64,000 nt of DNA from NCBI GenBank assembly GCA_015179025.1, contig WHUX01000111.1:62001-126000 (forward strand), in the 5' to 3' direction. Shown here piece after piece: positions 33,506-45,900 of this stretch. The position numbers were made by a program, and so were the translations under genes. The first letter of the stretch is position 1. Every line of letters starts with the position of its first letter. The stretch is from Terfezia claveryi. Lineage: Eukaryota > Ascomycota > Pezizomycetes > Pezizales > Pezizaceae. The notes below the pieces were generated by a model. It was given only the letters and a program-made list of their open reading frames with translations. It searched no databases and had not been told where the DNA came from.

Positions 33506-36500
33506 CACTACCTTTCTGAAACCACGAAGGAGCCTGCATCTCATCCCGGCAATCTCAAACCATATTCCATGCTGGTACCTATTATAAAGCGCTATGTTAG
33601 GGTAACGCAAGCCCACACATAATCGAACTGCATTGTTGGTTTCTGCGGCTTAGGGCCGGTGAGGGCCTATAGAATCCCGGTAATCGCATCCAACGAATTC
33701 CAATTATACAGTGGCGCTGGTCAGAAATCTTCTGCTCTATATTAGCACGACTACCTCCCCAATATGTGAAGTGCAGGTGCAGTGAAAAACAACTTGAACT
33801 GCATCTGGCACCGCACAGGCTCATGAGATCCAAGGACTTTGCGTGCAGGAGTACCTGCTTACGACTCCTGGCTCACACAGGCACCAGAAAATGTCGGTCA
33901 GTGGTCAGTGTGTAACTACTCCGAATTCCCATACCAGTAGGAAAACGATTGATATTCGGCTTTTGGCTGCTGCATATATCCGGTTACGGATAAGTAGTCT
34001 CGGTGCCATATTATGCCTGTAGTCTGCAACTTTATTAAATACAATTACCCAGCAGTTTTGCCGAGCAAGAAGCGTTCGACCGTACGGTACTTCCAAACTC
34101 CATTGCACAACAACCATGCCTCCCCTCATGCGATGAGAGATGAAAGCGGTGGAGAAGGGTTGACATCCTCGTTCTCTTACAGCTACAATGCTCGATCTCA
34201 TATAGAATTCTGGTGATCATTGGTCAAATACCACAAAGTTCCTCAATAGGAGAGCTGAGCGAGGCTCAAGAAACCGCGCAAATAAGATAGAAGGGCTATA
34301 GTTTGATGTGTGAAGTGGAATAAAACATGGAATAGAGAGCAGACTTGGGGGGACTGCTGTCCTCATGATAATCATGTGTTGTGGATTCGAATAGACTGTG
34401 CAATTCGCTATCAAGGGCAAAGGGGTTTTCTACGATAATTTGGGGGCACCTCTGAGGCGAAACTAAGGAACCTTTGTACTTTAAGTTAATCACTCCGTCA
34501 ACTCTCTTGTCTACTGTTAGCTGCGCAAGATGCTTATCTTCTCATACCAGGTTCCAGCGAGATAATGTAGTCTATAATCACTGAATTCCTTTAGTGAGGT
34601 CAACAAAACACCCTCCATAGAGGCCAGACCTACCCTATGTAGCATGTATGGATTCACTTTATATGATACCTTCTTGCAAAGTATCCTGTCATTGCCAATA
34701 TATCTGGAGGAAGTCCCAGATATACGTAGGTAGCCGGCCGTAACCTTACCCTGAGCCGCTTGTTTCTAAACTTACTAAGAAATCATCTGTGAATATAACC
34801 CCCACCTTCTATTGCCAGCCACCATATACCAATCCAACATTTCCCAATTTCTTCCGTACCATATATACCATTATGCGTCAAAAGTAATTGGACACTTTCA
34901 AAATCACAGCGAAAAATTGGACTTTTAGAGAAACAACCAACCGTACTCAGGAGGCAAGCAATTGACCTGAAACTTTAGTATTGATTTATTGCTATAATAG
35001 AATATAAGATTAGGATTTCCCCCCCTTTCCCAGTATAAGAGGAGTATCAAATTGGGTGAAATCCCGGATTAATGTGGTCTTGGCAAAATTTCAGTCTAGT
35101 AATTTACCACCTAATTCTACGTCCTATCACACCATAATTTGAAAAACCTCAACGCTACTTTTTATAAGTATAATCATGTTAAATAAGTGATTGGAAAGAA
35201 CCAGACTATCAGAGGGTTTCTTTTGGGCTGGGTAACGTCACTTATTTTACATGACTGACGCCAGTTTAATTTGATCATTCAGTACAGGCCAGACTATCTT
35301 ACCAAGCAAACAATCACTCAGTACTAATGATCCGCAATATAGCTGCGGGGATGTTTACAACACTTTTACGAAACTCCGGGACAGTTCCTTAATTACTCTC
35401 CACGTCCGAATTCAAGCAGCAATCATATTAATAGCCCCTCTGCTGGTACCGATGCTCTTAGGAATGAATCCGCGTTTAAGCATGACTGGCTCCAATAGCA
35501 AATCAGTGAGATGAGGATTTACAGTAAGTACTATCTTCCTTCTGAAGTCTTCTATCCATATATCAAAACACACTATGCTTCTCTGGTTACTGAGTACTCA
35601 ATTAGGAAACATAAAGTTTGCGATATATATCTTAGCACAGACCCTATGGGATTATTTCCAATTAGAACATCCACTACAGCCAGCTATGGAGAGATCACTA
35701 CCATGATACCAAAGTCAGTGTGTTTCATATCTCTCGAACACGATGATCATTCTGCAGGAGCTTGCCACTGCAGATCACATAGATATACACCTCCTACAAG
35801 TATGCATATAGAAAAACTAACCAATCTGTATCATGACCAACATGGTGTGTGCATACGAGTACGGTACAGTACTTTTCTTTTTTTCTTTTTTTTTTTTTCC
35901 CTTGAAACAAAACACACCTTCCAATATTAAACCCCAAGCGACGCCGCCCCGCCTACTTGTGATACTGTTTTCAAGCCCCGCCACCTCACAACTGTAGTGA
36001 AGCGTTAGGTGATGGATTGTGGCTTTCGTTGAATTCTTACCTCAATTCGGCAGCATGAAGGACCTATAGATTACCTGAGTAGTATTCAGACTTTTATAAC
36101 TCGTTGGATTTTGGAGAATGCAATACAATAAAACTCCATATGCGGAATCGTAAGCCACTGAGATCCACCTTTACTGGTGCCCGAATAAGTGGCGAGGTGT
36201 TTTGAGTTTTGAAATTGGATAGTAATGTTGTGTATGCATATTTGGAAATTAAAGGAAGAACCAGGCTAGTAAGGAAGAATCTTGACTGCCCTCATCAGAA
36301 TCCAGGATCAGGATCGATCTACATGGCATCCGGTTATTGATGGTTATTATCGTCAGGGTAACGGTATTTTGCACCAACAAAGCGTCCCATAGCTAGGGTT
36401 GCAAGCGCCCCCGTGTAAACCTTCCTCCAACCATCTTCCCGTCAAGATAAGCCGACCTGTGTGTCAAATTTCAAGATCAAAGCATAGTCTAATGCTCTGT

Positions 36501-38085
36501 CTTCAGATCCCACCTGCATAACCACAATATATCGCGCAATCCTACCCTTTCGAGACCGTCATGCATAGCCATAGTGTACGCCTTACGGTTAAGCTTGCAG
36601 ACTCTTTAAATTTTTTTTTGGAGATTTGATCATACCATAGTGACACAATGGAAAAAAAGAAAAGAAAAAAAAAAAAACGTGGTAGCCACAACGGCGAGAT
36701 ACTGGTGCAGTATCGGTATATGGACTGACGCGGGTGGCTCGCTCAGGGTAAGTAATTTTGGCTTGGGTCTGTTTTAAGGGAAGTCAGGGTAACGAAAACA
36801 TAATCACCAACAAAATATGTGCTGGATGAAGATTGCTCGAGAGATCTAGAGATGCATCGATGGGCATGGGGTGTTTAAATTATATAAGGTCAACGACTAT
36901 TAAACGGTTAGAATAGGGCTGTTCTAAGTTTAGAAGCGAGTGTTCTTATTCCCCTATAGTACGGCTTGAACTTCAACTTCAACTCCTCTCATCAACCTCG
37001 CCATGCGCCATCCCACCACGAGTGACTCACAAACTTAAGTCTCATGCTAACATTACCGAACCAGTGAAATATTCCCCAAGATGTCTCCCCCAACACTTAA
37101 GGGACCACCCCCAACTCCAACCACCCATCACTTACTCACTCTTTCACATCAACACACATTACTGACCACGAGACCGAATTTAGCCCCTACCCGATAGCCC
37201 GCGAAGCCGACCGATCTATCGATCAGATCTCGATCTTTCTAGGAACATCGATCCGATCCGGAAAAACTCACTGCACTCGAAGAGTAATGAAAAACTTCTG
37301 TGGTTAATTCGATATAATTGCCTGCTTCTTTTCTTTTCTTTTCTTTTCTTTTCTTTTCTTTTCTTTTCTTGTTCTATTATATTCAATCTTCTACCATCTG
37401 TTGCATTCTTTTTCCTAGTATGTCCACGAGCTCCTCCACCCTTGCTTTACCTGACTGTGCAAATCGGCCCAGAGGGATTGAAAGAAAATGAAGAGCTTAG
37501 GCTTAGAGTAAGGGACTTCCGCCAGGTAACATTATGAATGTAAGGGAAAAAGCTGCACGAGAAAAATAAACCAAGTACATACTTCTGCCACGTTAGTGAA
37601 GTGACCACTGGACCACCTCGGCGTAGAAATATCTGCTAGCAGTATAGCGGGGAAGCAAGCAACGATGCACGTAGTTCTCCTCCACTGCTAAAAAAGAGAC
37701 TTCGTGTGAAGGATGTGCAGATGCACCAGGCCATGCTCGGCTTCTGGAAACGAAAGCGCAAGCAACGTTTCAAGACAACCTGAAGCAGACCGAAAGCAAA
37801 ATAATGATGTCAACCAATTTATGGTTTTCAGACTATTCTCCTGGATACCAATCCCTTCCACAGATGACCTTCGTACCCCTCCACGGGAAAAGTGCTCCGA
37901 TTGATCGTTGAAAAACGTGATAAAATTGGCATGGGCCAAAACATATCAGGCATGTGATATATGCAGAACCCTTGCTAATATTCCTTGGGATTTATTCTCT
38001 TTGCAGTCCTATCCAGTCTCGTAGCCGGTATTCAACTGAGGGAGTTATCCAAGTATTTTTCTTTCATAACAAGACGGGCGTTAAC
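33506..38085. other. Repeat-rich intergenic stretch, no supported gene
   Basis: A Tc1-like terminal sequence may lie near 34875-34925 (TCAAAAGTAATTGGACAC). A T-run lies at about 35876-35899, A-rich runs near 36650-36678 and a (TTTTC)n microsatellite at 37326-37370. Open frames at 35511-35930 and 37688-37939 have no recognised content. Confidence 0.5.
37326..37370. repeat. (TTTTC)n microsatellite
   Basis: About nine tandem pentamers, seen directly. Confidence 0.92.
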
Positions 38086-38765
38086 CTAGTAGCTCCATCC
38101 TGTGGTATTCCAAAAATACGTATGTAGCAATCCAGAAATGAAAAGGAGCCTGTTTGGATCGGCCTCCAAGCCAGATGTAGATGCACTCAAAACGGAAAAA
38201 ACAAAACTCCCCAACCAGTCGTCAAATGCGTGCCGCCATTGTCCTCCAACCCAGACGCTAAAATCCCCGCCTGTATAGCCCCAATTCCCAAAAATAAGTA
38301 CCTCAAACAAGTGCAACGACTGACCCTTAGCAGCCAAACTTTTTAGGAAACAAGCACCGTAGAAAAAAATCGTCATAAGAGTATGAATTGGAACCCCAAG
38401 GAAAGCTAAGGGGGGAAATACTAAGCATTCAAATTTACCAATTTACCCCACTCAGCTCCACAAACCGCTGACAAATGAAGATACCCATAGCAATAACAAA
38501 TAAAAATGTAAATAGGAGACGCATTTGCAGTAAAATCAAACCCGAACTGGTGAATGTAAGCGAAAGTCAATGTCCTGCAAAACTACTGAGAAGATAAAGT
38601 CTGCAACATATGACAGAAGTACTTGAAAGGGCCAAAGTAATACAACGCTAAACAGTTAACGCCTTTCATTGCCCAATATAAGCAAGGTATCACGAGAAAA
38701 GGAAGTAGCGCCAGTATTAATGAAGAGTATTGCGATCATCAGGAACAAGGTGAGAGTTGATGGAC
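38086..38765 (-). pseudogene. Broken membrane protein, possibly wax-synthase-like MBOAT
   Basis: Minus-strand segments in different frames read STLTLFLMIAILFINTG, LLPFLVIPCLYWAMKGVNC, LALYYFGPFKYFCHMLQ, AYIHQFGFDFTANASPIY, LFVIAMGIFICQRFVELSG and PLAFLGVPIHTLMTIFFYGA. The last 96-residue frame ends with VWVGGQWRHAFDDW and LLFISGLLHTYFW. The hydrophobic character and the W-x-H...SGLLH pair resemble the MBOAT_2/wax synthase family, where the His in SGLLH is catalytic. At least three frame changes and a stop (about 38587) within 0.7 kb argue for a pseudogene; the gap before PLAFLG is too short for an intron. It starts about 35 nt beyond the nsdD stop, on the same strand. The family call is tentative. 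Confidence 0.45.
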
Positions 38766-38799
38766 CAGGTTCATCTTAGCTGGTGAGGCTTCCCCTGGC

Positions 38800-40341
38800 C
38801 TATGACAGTGACGAATTTGGGGATTTCCTCGCCATTGCATTTGCAGCAAGATTGCTCTTGCTCATCTTTCTTGTTAACTTGGCATAGTCTATAATGAAGT
38901 TAGTATCAGCCCACGTGAACCAATACTCGATCGAAAAGATAGGGTGCCATACGTAAGCCACAAGCATTGCATAACGTCCGAGCGCCGTCAGGCCCCCTTC
39001 GCCATTCCGGAGTTTCCGCACGATGACAACTGTGACACCGCCCAGGAGGTGCGGCCCTCTAATAGCTCAATTAGTGCGCTGTCCCACGTCTAAACATTGT
39101 TATTGGTACTCACCCCTCTCCTGACTTTTTTGAGCTCTGGCTGCTGAAGTCCGAGATTTCGTGGGTCTTCAGAGTAATGCTCTTCAACTTCGTACTCAGT
39201 ATGTGGTCGACCCTTCTCCACCGTAGATTGCTGCTCTTGCTCCTTACACATGTCTGTGAGTAACTTTCGGCAACTCTCCAAACCCTCCTTTAACTCATCG
39301 GCTTCACGAATAGCCTTATTGAATTCCGCCACCACGACTTCCAGTCCGTGGTTTTGATAACCACTACCGTTTTGCTCGTATAGGTGCTGAAGAAGTTGGT
39401 AAATGCTTAAAGAATGATTCTTGGACTAAATCAGGCTTATTAGTTTCACTATGTCCTTGGATCCTGGTAAATTGAACATACATTCTCGAGATCTCGCCGC
39501 ATAGAAGACACGTGTAATGCTCGTTCTATAGCACCCCCATATCCAGTCGGTGGCCTTTTGCCAAGGACTTTTGATGTCGGTGAGCTCCCTTGGGAATACA
39601 AGGGAGGGTGAGTTACATTGCTGTCATGATGGTAAGGGGGGCCGTACGGCGGTGGCATGGAGTTTGGAGCATATGAGGGCTGATTCGAAGATGGCTGCTG
39701 GCTTGATCCGTGTGAGAATTGGTGCCCAGGAGGTGCAGGAGGGCCCGAGAATGAGCTATGCGAGGGCGGCGGATGTTGGCGAGAATATTGTACTGACGGT
39801 GGTTGCGGATATGAATTTTGTCGTGACTGGTATGGGTCTGGATTAGGGTGAACGGGCGCTGGACCTTGGCTATAGCCACATCTTCCATCATGGTAGTCGT
39901 ATCTATGCTGTTCTGAGGAATGACTTGGAGGCGGAGGATGCTGGTACCCATTCGTATGGGGGGGCTGAGATTGCTGCACTGCTGATAGATTATGTACAGG
40001 GGGAGTGATGTATGTGAATGGTATCCATTCCCGTTTGTGTGCGCCGCATTTGATGTGGGATCCAGGCCCACTTCACGCAGTGATGGTAATGACTGGCCTC
40101 GCTTTTCATCTTCGGAGTTTTTTCGAGATTCCGGTGGTGTCAGTGGTGCTGTGTAAGTTGGTTGCGGGTACTTTGATGATGTAAAAGATGAACTATAGCT
40201 CGTCGTTGTCGTCGGACTGACTGGAGATCCAGCCGGTACATTGTCAGATGGGTTGGATCTGTGGAATTGGACGCCTTCCCTGGCGGCTCGCTCGAAAGGT
40301 GAGTACGACATTGAAGGCAGCGTAGAGTCACTATAGTACAT
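38800..40341 (-). CDS. nsdD: NsdD-type GATA transcription factor
   Basis: Five exons give about 423 aa: 40341-40077 (or 40072), 39981 (or 39973)-39482, 39425-39114, 39058-38953 and 38888-38800 (TAG). The first splice is the least certain; two donor/acceptor pairs near 4007x/3997x-3998x keep frame. The others have GTATGT, GTGAGT and GTATGG donors, and the last has a TACTAAC branch site. The N-terminal half is Pro/Ser/Gln/His-rich. A coiled segment ([23 protein letters not shown]) precedes the single C-terminal zinc finger, [20 protein letters not shown] followed by [20 protein letters not shown], spacing C-X2-C-X18-C-X2-C. Only about 20 residues follow the finger. Relatives (NsdD, SUB-1, LTF1) control sexual development, conidiation timing and light responses; that role is inferred from family. 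A long leader is likely, since no other gene lies upstream for kilobases. Confidence 0.92.
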
Positions 40342-42902
40342 CAAAGAGAGTTTGTCAGATCAACTAGCAAACCACCAGAAGGGGGCAGGACGACCGATGG
40401 TTATAGAGATGGAAGGGGAGTGGGAGGGAATAAAAGAGGGCTGAGAGTGGCACATTGGAAGGGTGGGTTTAGGAAGCCAACCTCTGCCTTCTGCTCTGAT
40501 CCAATAATTCTACCGCCATCGACGACAACGTCAGGGACCTACCGAATGGCGATATGATGTCTTATGAGTGTTGAGATGTTCCACCCTTCGCTCCCTTCTA
40601 TGCACCTTTGCTTGGACTTGACTCTCTGTCCGCTAATCTCTCTCCGCAGGGCTTCCGTACAAGACCACGCCAATCTTCAATATATGCCCTTCCAACTGGA
40701 CCTTACGCCGGGTGGTCCCTCTCCGATTGCTATCGTGTAATATAGACTCGACCCTGACACAAGTACCCGTTGGATGCAATTGTCGACTGGCGACTTCAGG
40801 TCAAAGATGACGATAGATGGTTCCGTCTATCTAAGAGTCGTCTGTAAGATGAACTGATTTTTTGGTTTTCTTTACAGGCCTACTGCCTGACGAAAACAGA
40901 GAGTGGCACTGGCACTGTGGGAACCGAGATGTCGGCTATTGTCCGTCTCAGTAATGGAATGGAGCGAAGCGCAAAGCAGAAAAACTTTGCAGGTTCTCGT
41001 ATGGGGAAAATGCTCGAAAACCCCTCGAGGTATGTGATGGGTGGGAGAGGGAGTGAGCGTGGGAAAGTAATCCCGAGCTGAGTGACTCAAGGGAGGGTTC
41101 ACTTTGTTTTAAGGAATATTTCGGGGTTGGTGCTTGCTACCAAGATGAAGTGACAAGCGAGAGCCAGGATGGGAGTTGGGAAGCCTCGATAGATGGCGAT
41201 GAAAAATAAGAAAAAGAGCATACGATTCGTTATGATCAAGATCGCAGGTAAGTGGGCTCGCTATCTAAACTGTGTGTAGGGGGGGTGCCACGCCGCGAGC
41301 CCACTGGCAATAATAAGAAGCCTGCACCTTTCACTCACTGTCGATAGACAGCCAACAACGTTGAACGGGGTGCAAAGCCCATTGGGGGTGGCAGCCAGCC
41401 AGACAGGGAAAATAAGAATAAATACTTAGATTAACATGTATGAATGAAGAACAGAAGATCAGACAGTCAGCACGGCAGTAATGGGCATGAAAAAGCAGCA
41501 TGGTTTCATAAGGACTCAGTAGCTCTGCTGGCTGGTATGCAAGACCGGCTTTGCATGGTGTTCGGCCCTTGATGGGTGCCGCCAAGATCAGTTCCAGGGG
41601 CTGTCAGTGTGGAGGATCAAACGGCTTGCATCGTCGATTGCATTGTAGCACCTCCTGCGCCCGTTGCTACTTTTTGTGACAATCCGAGAGTTATCCTAAC
41701 CATGCAAGTGACCAGGATCTGGGACCAGACCGACGGATCGTTCTCACAAGTAAAGGTGGCACTACCGTATCATGTCCAGGTGAAAACCGAAGGCAAAAAA
41801 AAGGCGGTGCACAAATTTGGGCAATACTTGTGAGAATAGCAAGCATAATAGCACTTGCATAACATGAATTACAACTTGCCTGCTCCAGTTGTTGAGCACA
41901 AAACCCTTCTATTAACTAAAGCTCTGCTGCCCGCACGTAATTTCGCTGCCCGCAACTGTACTCTACTTCAGTAAGTTATAAATGGCTTGTCCCCTCAGGG
42001 ATGTAGCCCTGGGTGGGGCCGGCGACACAGGTGTACGTACTCAGCAGTCACAAAATCGATGCGCATTCATTAGCTCTGTACTTCACGTTGATGCACAAAG
42101 GGAATTTGACTACTTGTAGATTACTTTGACACAAGTTGAGCCAGAAATATCAGTACTTTGTACAGTAGGGTAACTTTAGGCCTCTCCTGACGCCCTGACT
42201 CTACTTAAATTGGCCCATCGTGTTTATTAGGGCTAGACGCTAGCACACCGGACCTGACTCTAAGCTGTGACCAGATGTTGTGGTCAACATTCTCAGACAA
42301 CGGGGTACTCGGTACAGCTCGCAGCGCGCGGACGGGTTTCCATCCTTAAAGGGGTCTAGCTAGTGATGATCACTATCAGAAGGACTAAGGGATGCCTAAA
42401 CAGCTTAAGTAGATACAAGGGTCTCTCTTAGATCTCATACGCACGTCAAAAAAAAAGGTTCGTATAATGGATCAGAAGTCAGTACGGAAGGTGAATTTGG
42501 ATACTGGGGCTTGCATACATGTAAGGTTTCCTGAATGCAGATATATCTGCAAATATCATGGTCCACATGATACTGATCTGTCCCTGGGAACTTCAATAGA
42601 TTTGAAGAGATTTTTACATGCAAAGTCCAAACTGAAACTACTTAAGTATTCCTTTCTGCTTTGCGTTGGGGTGGTGACCTGCAAGTATATGTAATTGGAT
42701 AAGTTTTTGAAATGCTTGCATAAATATGAGCAAGCCTGGTTAGAGGAAAAACCATAAAAGATGAAGGAAGCAAGGAGGAAGTTTTACCTTTGGAATTATT
42801 AAAGAATACCAATTCCTCTGATATCCTAAGAATTTTGACCAATTGAACCAGATCTGTGTTGTGCAGAGAGTTAAGCAATATGGGCGAAGTGGTTGTCAAG
42901 TA

Positions 42903-42932
42903 CCCGGAAAACTGGTGAATAAGACTCCTTGT
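42903..42932 (+). repeat. Partial copy of the pogo-like inner repeat
   Basis: CGGAAAACTGGTGAATAAGA matches the 47-bp inner repeat near 31628-31648 with one base lost in the G-run, then diverges after a further short partial match. No matching opposite end was found nearby, so this looks like a relic. Confidence 0.7.
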
Positions 42933-45900
42933 CTGTATCTGAATCATAACTCTAGAATAAGTCAAAATTCGAGTCAAGGACGCTAATCCGCCCACAACTA
43001 GTAACGCTCCTACCGGTACCTTCTCATTACAAATTTATATGGCAACGGCATGTAGCCTGCTTTCGCTAACTTGTAGCAGCTCTGAATACTTTTTGAGTGA
43101 GAAGAAGTATTAGGTGAGGTAGGTATTCTGGATAATTTCAATATGATTCTAGAAGCACTAAACAATTGGGGGCGTAGGCAAAAAAGAGGAATTGGTGTAA
43201 ACCTGACCCTAATGCCGCGGAACTATACACTGGGCCCAAGCCGACGTTATGATACTTCATTGCCGGGTTGATGTCTACGGGATGTGATCTTATACTAAGC
43301 TACCCGATAGAGTGGACCGACACGCCCGTTAAGTAAGCCTTCTGACCTCCAAAAGTATTTATATATCACGTGATTACAGACCGCACAATCGAACAAAGTT
43401 GCTCGATCCACCTTCAAGTTGATAAACCCGATCGGTGGGCATGCATAAGTTCGGTTGTCTTTTGATAAAGTGGACAGTCTGTGCAGTTCCAATCCAACCC
43501 AATTCAGCAAGAGACTGCGCGTTGTAGAACCATTTTCCCCGATTCTAGCATCACTGCCTCTTCTGTGTGGCCGAGGGAAGGGATGAGCTTGTTCATCACA
43601 GAATATCCGTCACTTGGGCACGTGGTATACATGATGGCTGCAAAGGGTTCTCAAGTACATACCAGCGACGGCCTTATGGTTCGGTACCCAGATCCAATGG
43701 ACAAGGGCAACCAGACCAGGGCAGGGACTTCAAATCGAACCGGCGTTCCATATCAGGTAAGTAAACCTCTGTAGCCTAGGTGGATTTTCTCGAAGCGAAA
43801 GCGTACCCCCAATGATGCCTCGAAAGGCACACTACACATCATTCATGTATAGACAAAAACACGAACGAATCATCTGCCATATGGACGACGGATCACAAAA
43901 ACTCAAGTATGACCCCTCAGTCAGGGCCTGTTGAAGGTGTGTAGTTAAAATATCTATAGTTCTAATGTGGGCGTGTTATCATAGGTAGTACCTACATATG
44001 TTCATCAGACTTGATATCATCAATCAGAAGGAGATTGTCCCGTCTTCAGATTAAGTGGAAATTGCGTTTGATACCAGCTGAATCGCTAATGCCTTTGCTG
44101 ATGTCGATACACCTTTTCTTAAGACTGGTCTGCTAAAGGCCATATGGATATCACGGTGCCCCTCAATGCCAGTGCGATGGAAACAGCGAATCCAGATTTG
44201 AAGGGTCCATAGCCTGGCTCTGAGATTGCAAATTGGAAGACCATAACAGGCTTGGCACACATGTTGTGCGTGGGGTGCATGACTTACGATCCTAGCTGTG
44301 CTTAGTTGTTACCTAGGATGGGGCTAGCACTGGTTATATGCTCGATGGGGCGGGAGTAGTCTGGTTGGGGCGGGAGGTACGCCAAATCCCAGTACATTAG
44401 GATGGCTGGAGCAACCACAATACAGCCTGTCTCAGACGTGTTATTCATTCAAGCACAATGGAGTAATTGTTGCCTTCACAAGGATCATCCTCCCGGCGCA
44501 AATGCAGACTAGGGCTTCCCTTGCTGAGGGAGGAGAACAACTCCGCACACTGTCCATCCAATAAAAAATGTCATGGCTCGGGGAAAACCTGCAGTGTCTC
44601 TGGGTAAATGAGATACGTGTAGAATCTCCTGGTCGAGGTCGATTTTGGTTCTATCCTACTGAACAGATCGGCGGGTATCTCCTTTTTATATACTCTAATC
44701 TTGCACTTTTTTCCGGTCATGTTCTGCATGCCCGATATAGAGTAGGCTGTTGACTAGGTCTTTGCCGGTGGCAGGGAGCGTCGAAGCTGCGGTTGGTTTT
44801 GGGGGACAGTGCCCAGGAGATCGATCGTGTCACCAGGAACCACTAGCATAGGGCGCGTATGTAAGCTGGGATTCGCAAAGGCTTCAAGGCTCCTGAGATA
44901 TCAAAGACATTGACAATCGCTTTAACCTACAAGCTCCGGTACTGAACTGGCGTACCAGCTGATCTCTGAGACTTCCAATTCAAACATGAAGCGATGAGTG
45001 AGAGCTACTAGGAGCTAGCAACTTAGCATGTTGGCACCAATACAACAATACAATTCCTGCTTGTCTTGGCGCCTCCTCACTTTCAGGCAAGCATGATGAC
45101 GCAGCCAAATAAGGTGTGAATCCATTAGCTCTCATGACAAGCTAAATGCCGGCTATCTGGAATCTTTGGATCTGGGTTTGTCCACTGCCTACTGTAACTC
45201 ATGCGCGATGCAACGTAAGGATAGCCGAACGGCTTCGTCTATTCTTGCCCCTGGTCTATTGATGCCTTGGTACGGATACTTCCGAATAGTACGTAAACAA
45301 ATCACTTATAAATTTCTTGAGGATGAAAACTCCAGCTAAGTTTCCCTGTCGCTGGTAGCAGTCAGACATTCACGGGATCCAGCTGATTGGTACAGCCAGC
45401 AGAAAATGGGGCATGGGATGGTTGGAGGGGATGTTAAGATTTAGTCTCATTTGATTTGGCACACAAGGATTGTGCAAGATCCCTCCCACGCTGCTCTACG
45501 GTAGCTCTCGGCTTGAACCAGTCCCTCGGGACCCGGTGAGAGATCGCCCGATTCTGAATCAGAAGCTCATTTCCGCCTGCCGCAAAGCAAGATTTCTGCG
45601 TTATACCCTGGTAACTTCTCCCCTCGTACCATCCTATGCATTACTTAATCTTCGCCTCGACGTACGAGGCCCCGCGGCGAAGCACGATCGATATCGCGAC
45701 TCGAAATTTACAGAGTGTGTTTCTGTGGGCAGCGCGCGACAACAGAAAATGGCTTCTGCAATGGGTCAGAGCCATCCACTTTGTCGCAAAATTTACCTAG
45801 TCCGCGGGGTTTGGAAGATTCCGGTTATCATTGATAATTCACCGGCAATTTTGGACTTTCACAGGTCTGGGTGTTACAACCCCATTTGGTGGGACTGGTA

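Noticed and set aside
35511..35930. 139-aa frame ending in a phenylalanine run
   Set aside because: The C-terminus is translation of a T-homopolymer and the rest lacks motifs.
43481..43774. 97-aa open frame ending near a CAG|GTAAGT donor
   Set aside because: The donor is good, but no compatible downstream exon or recognisable domain was found.
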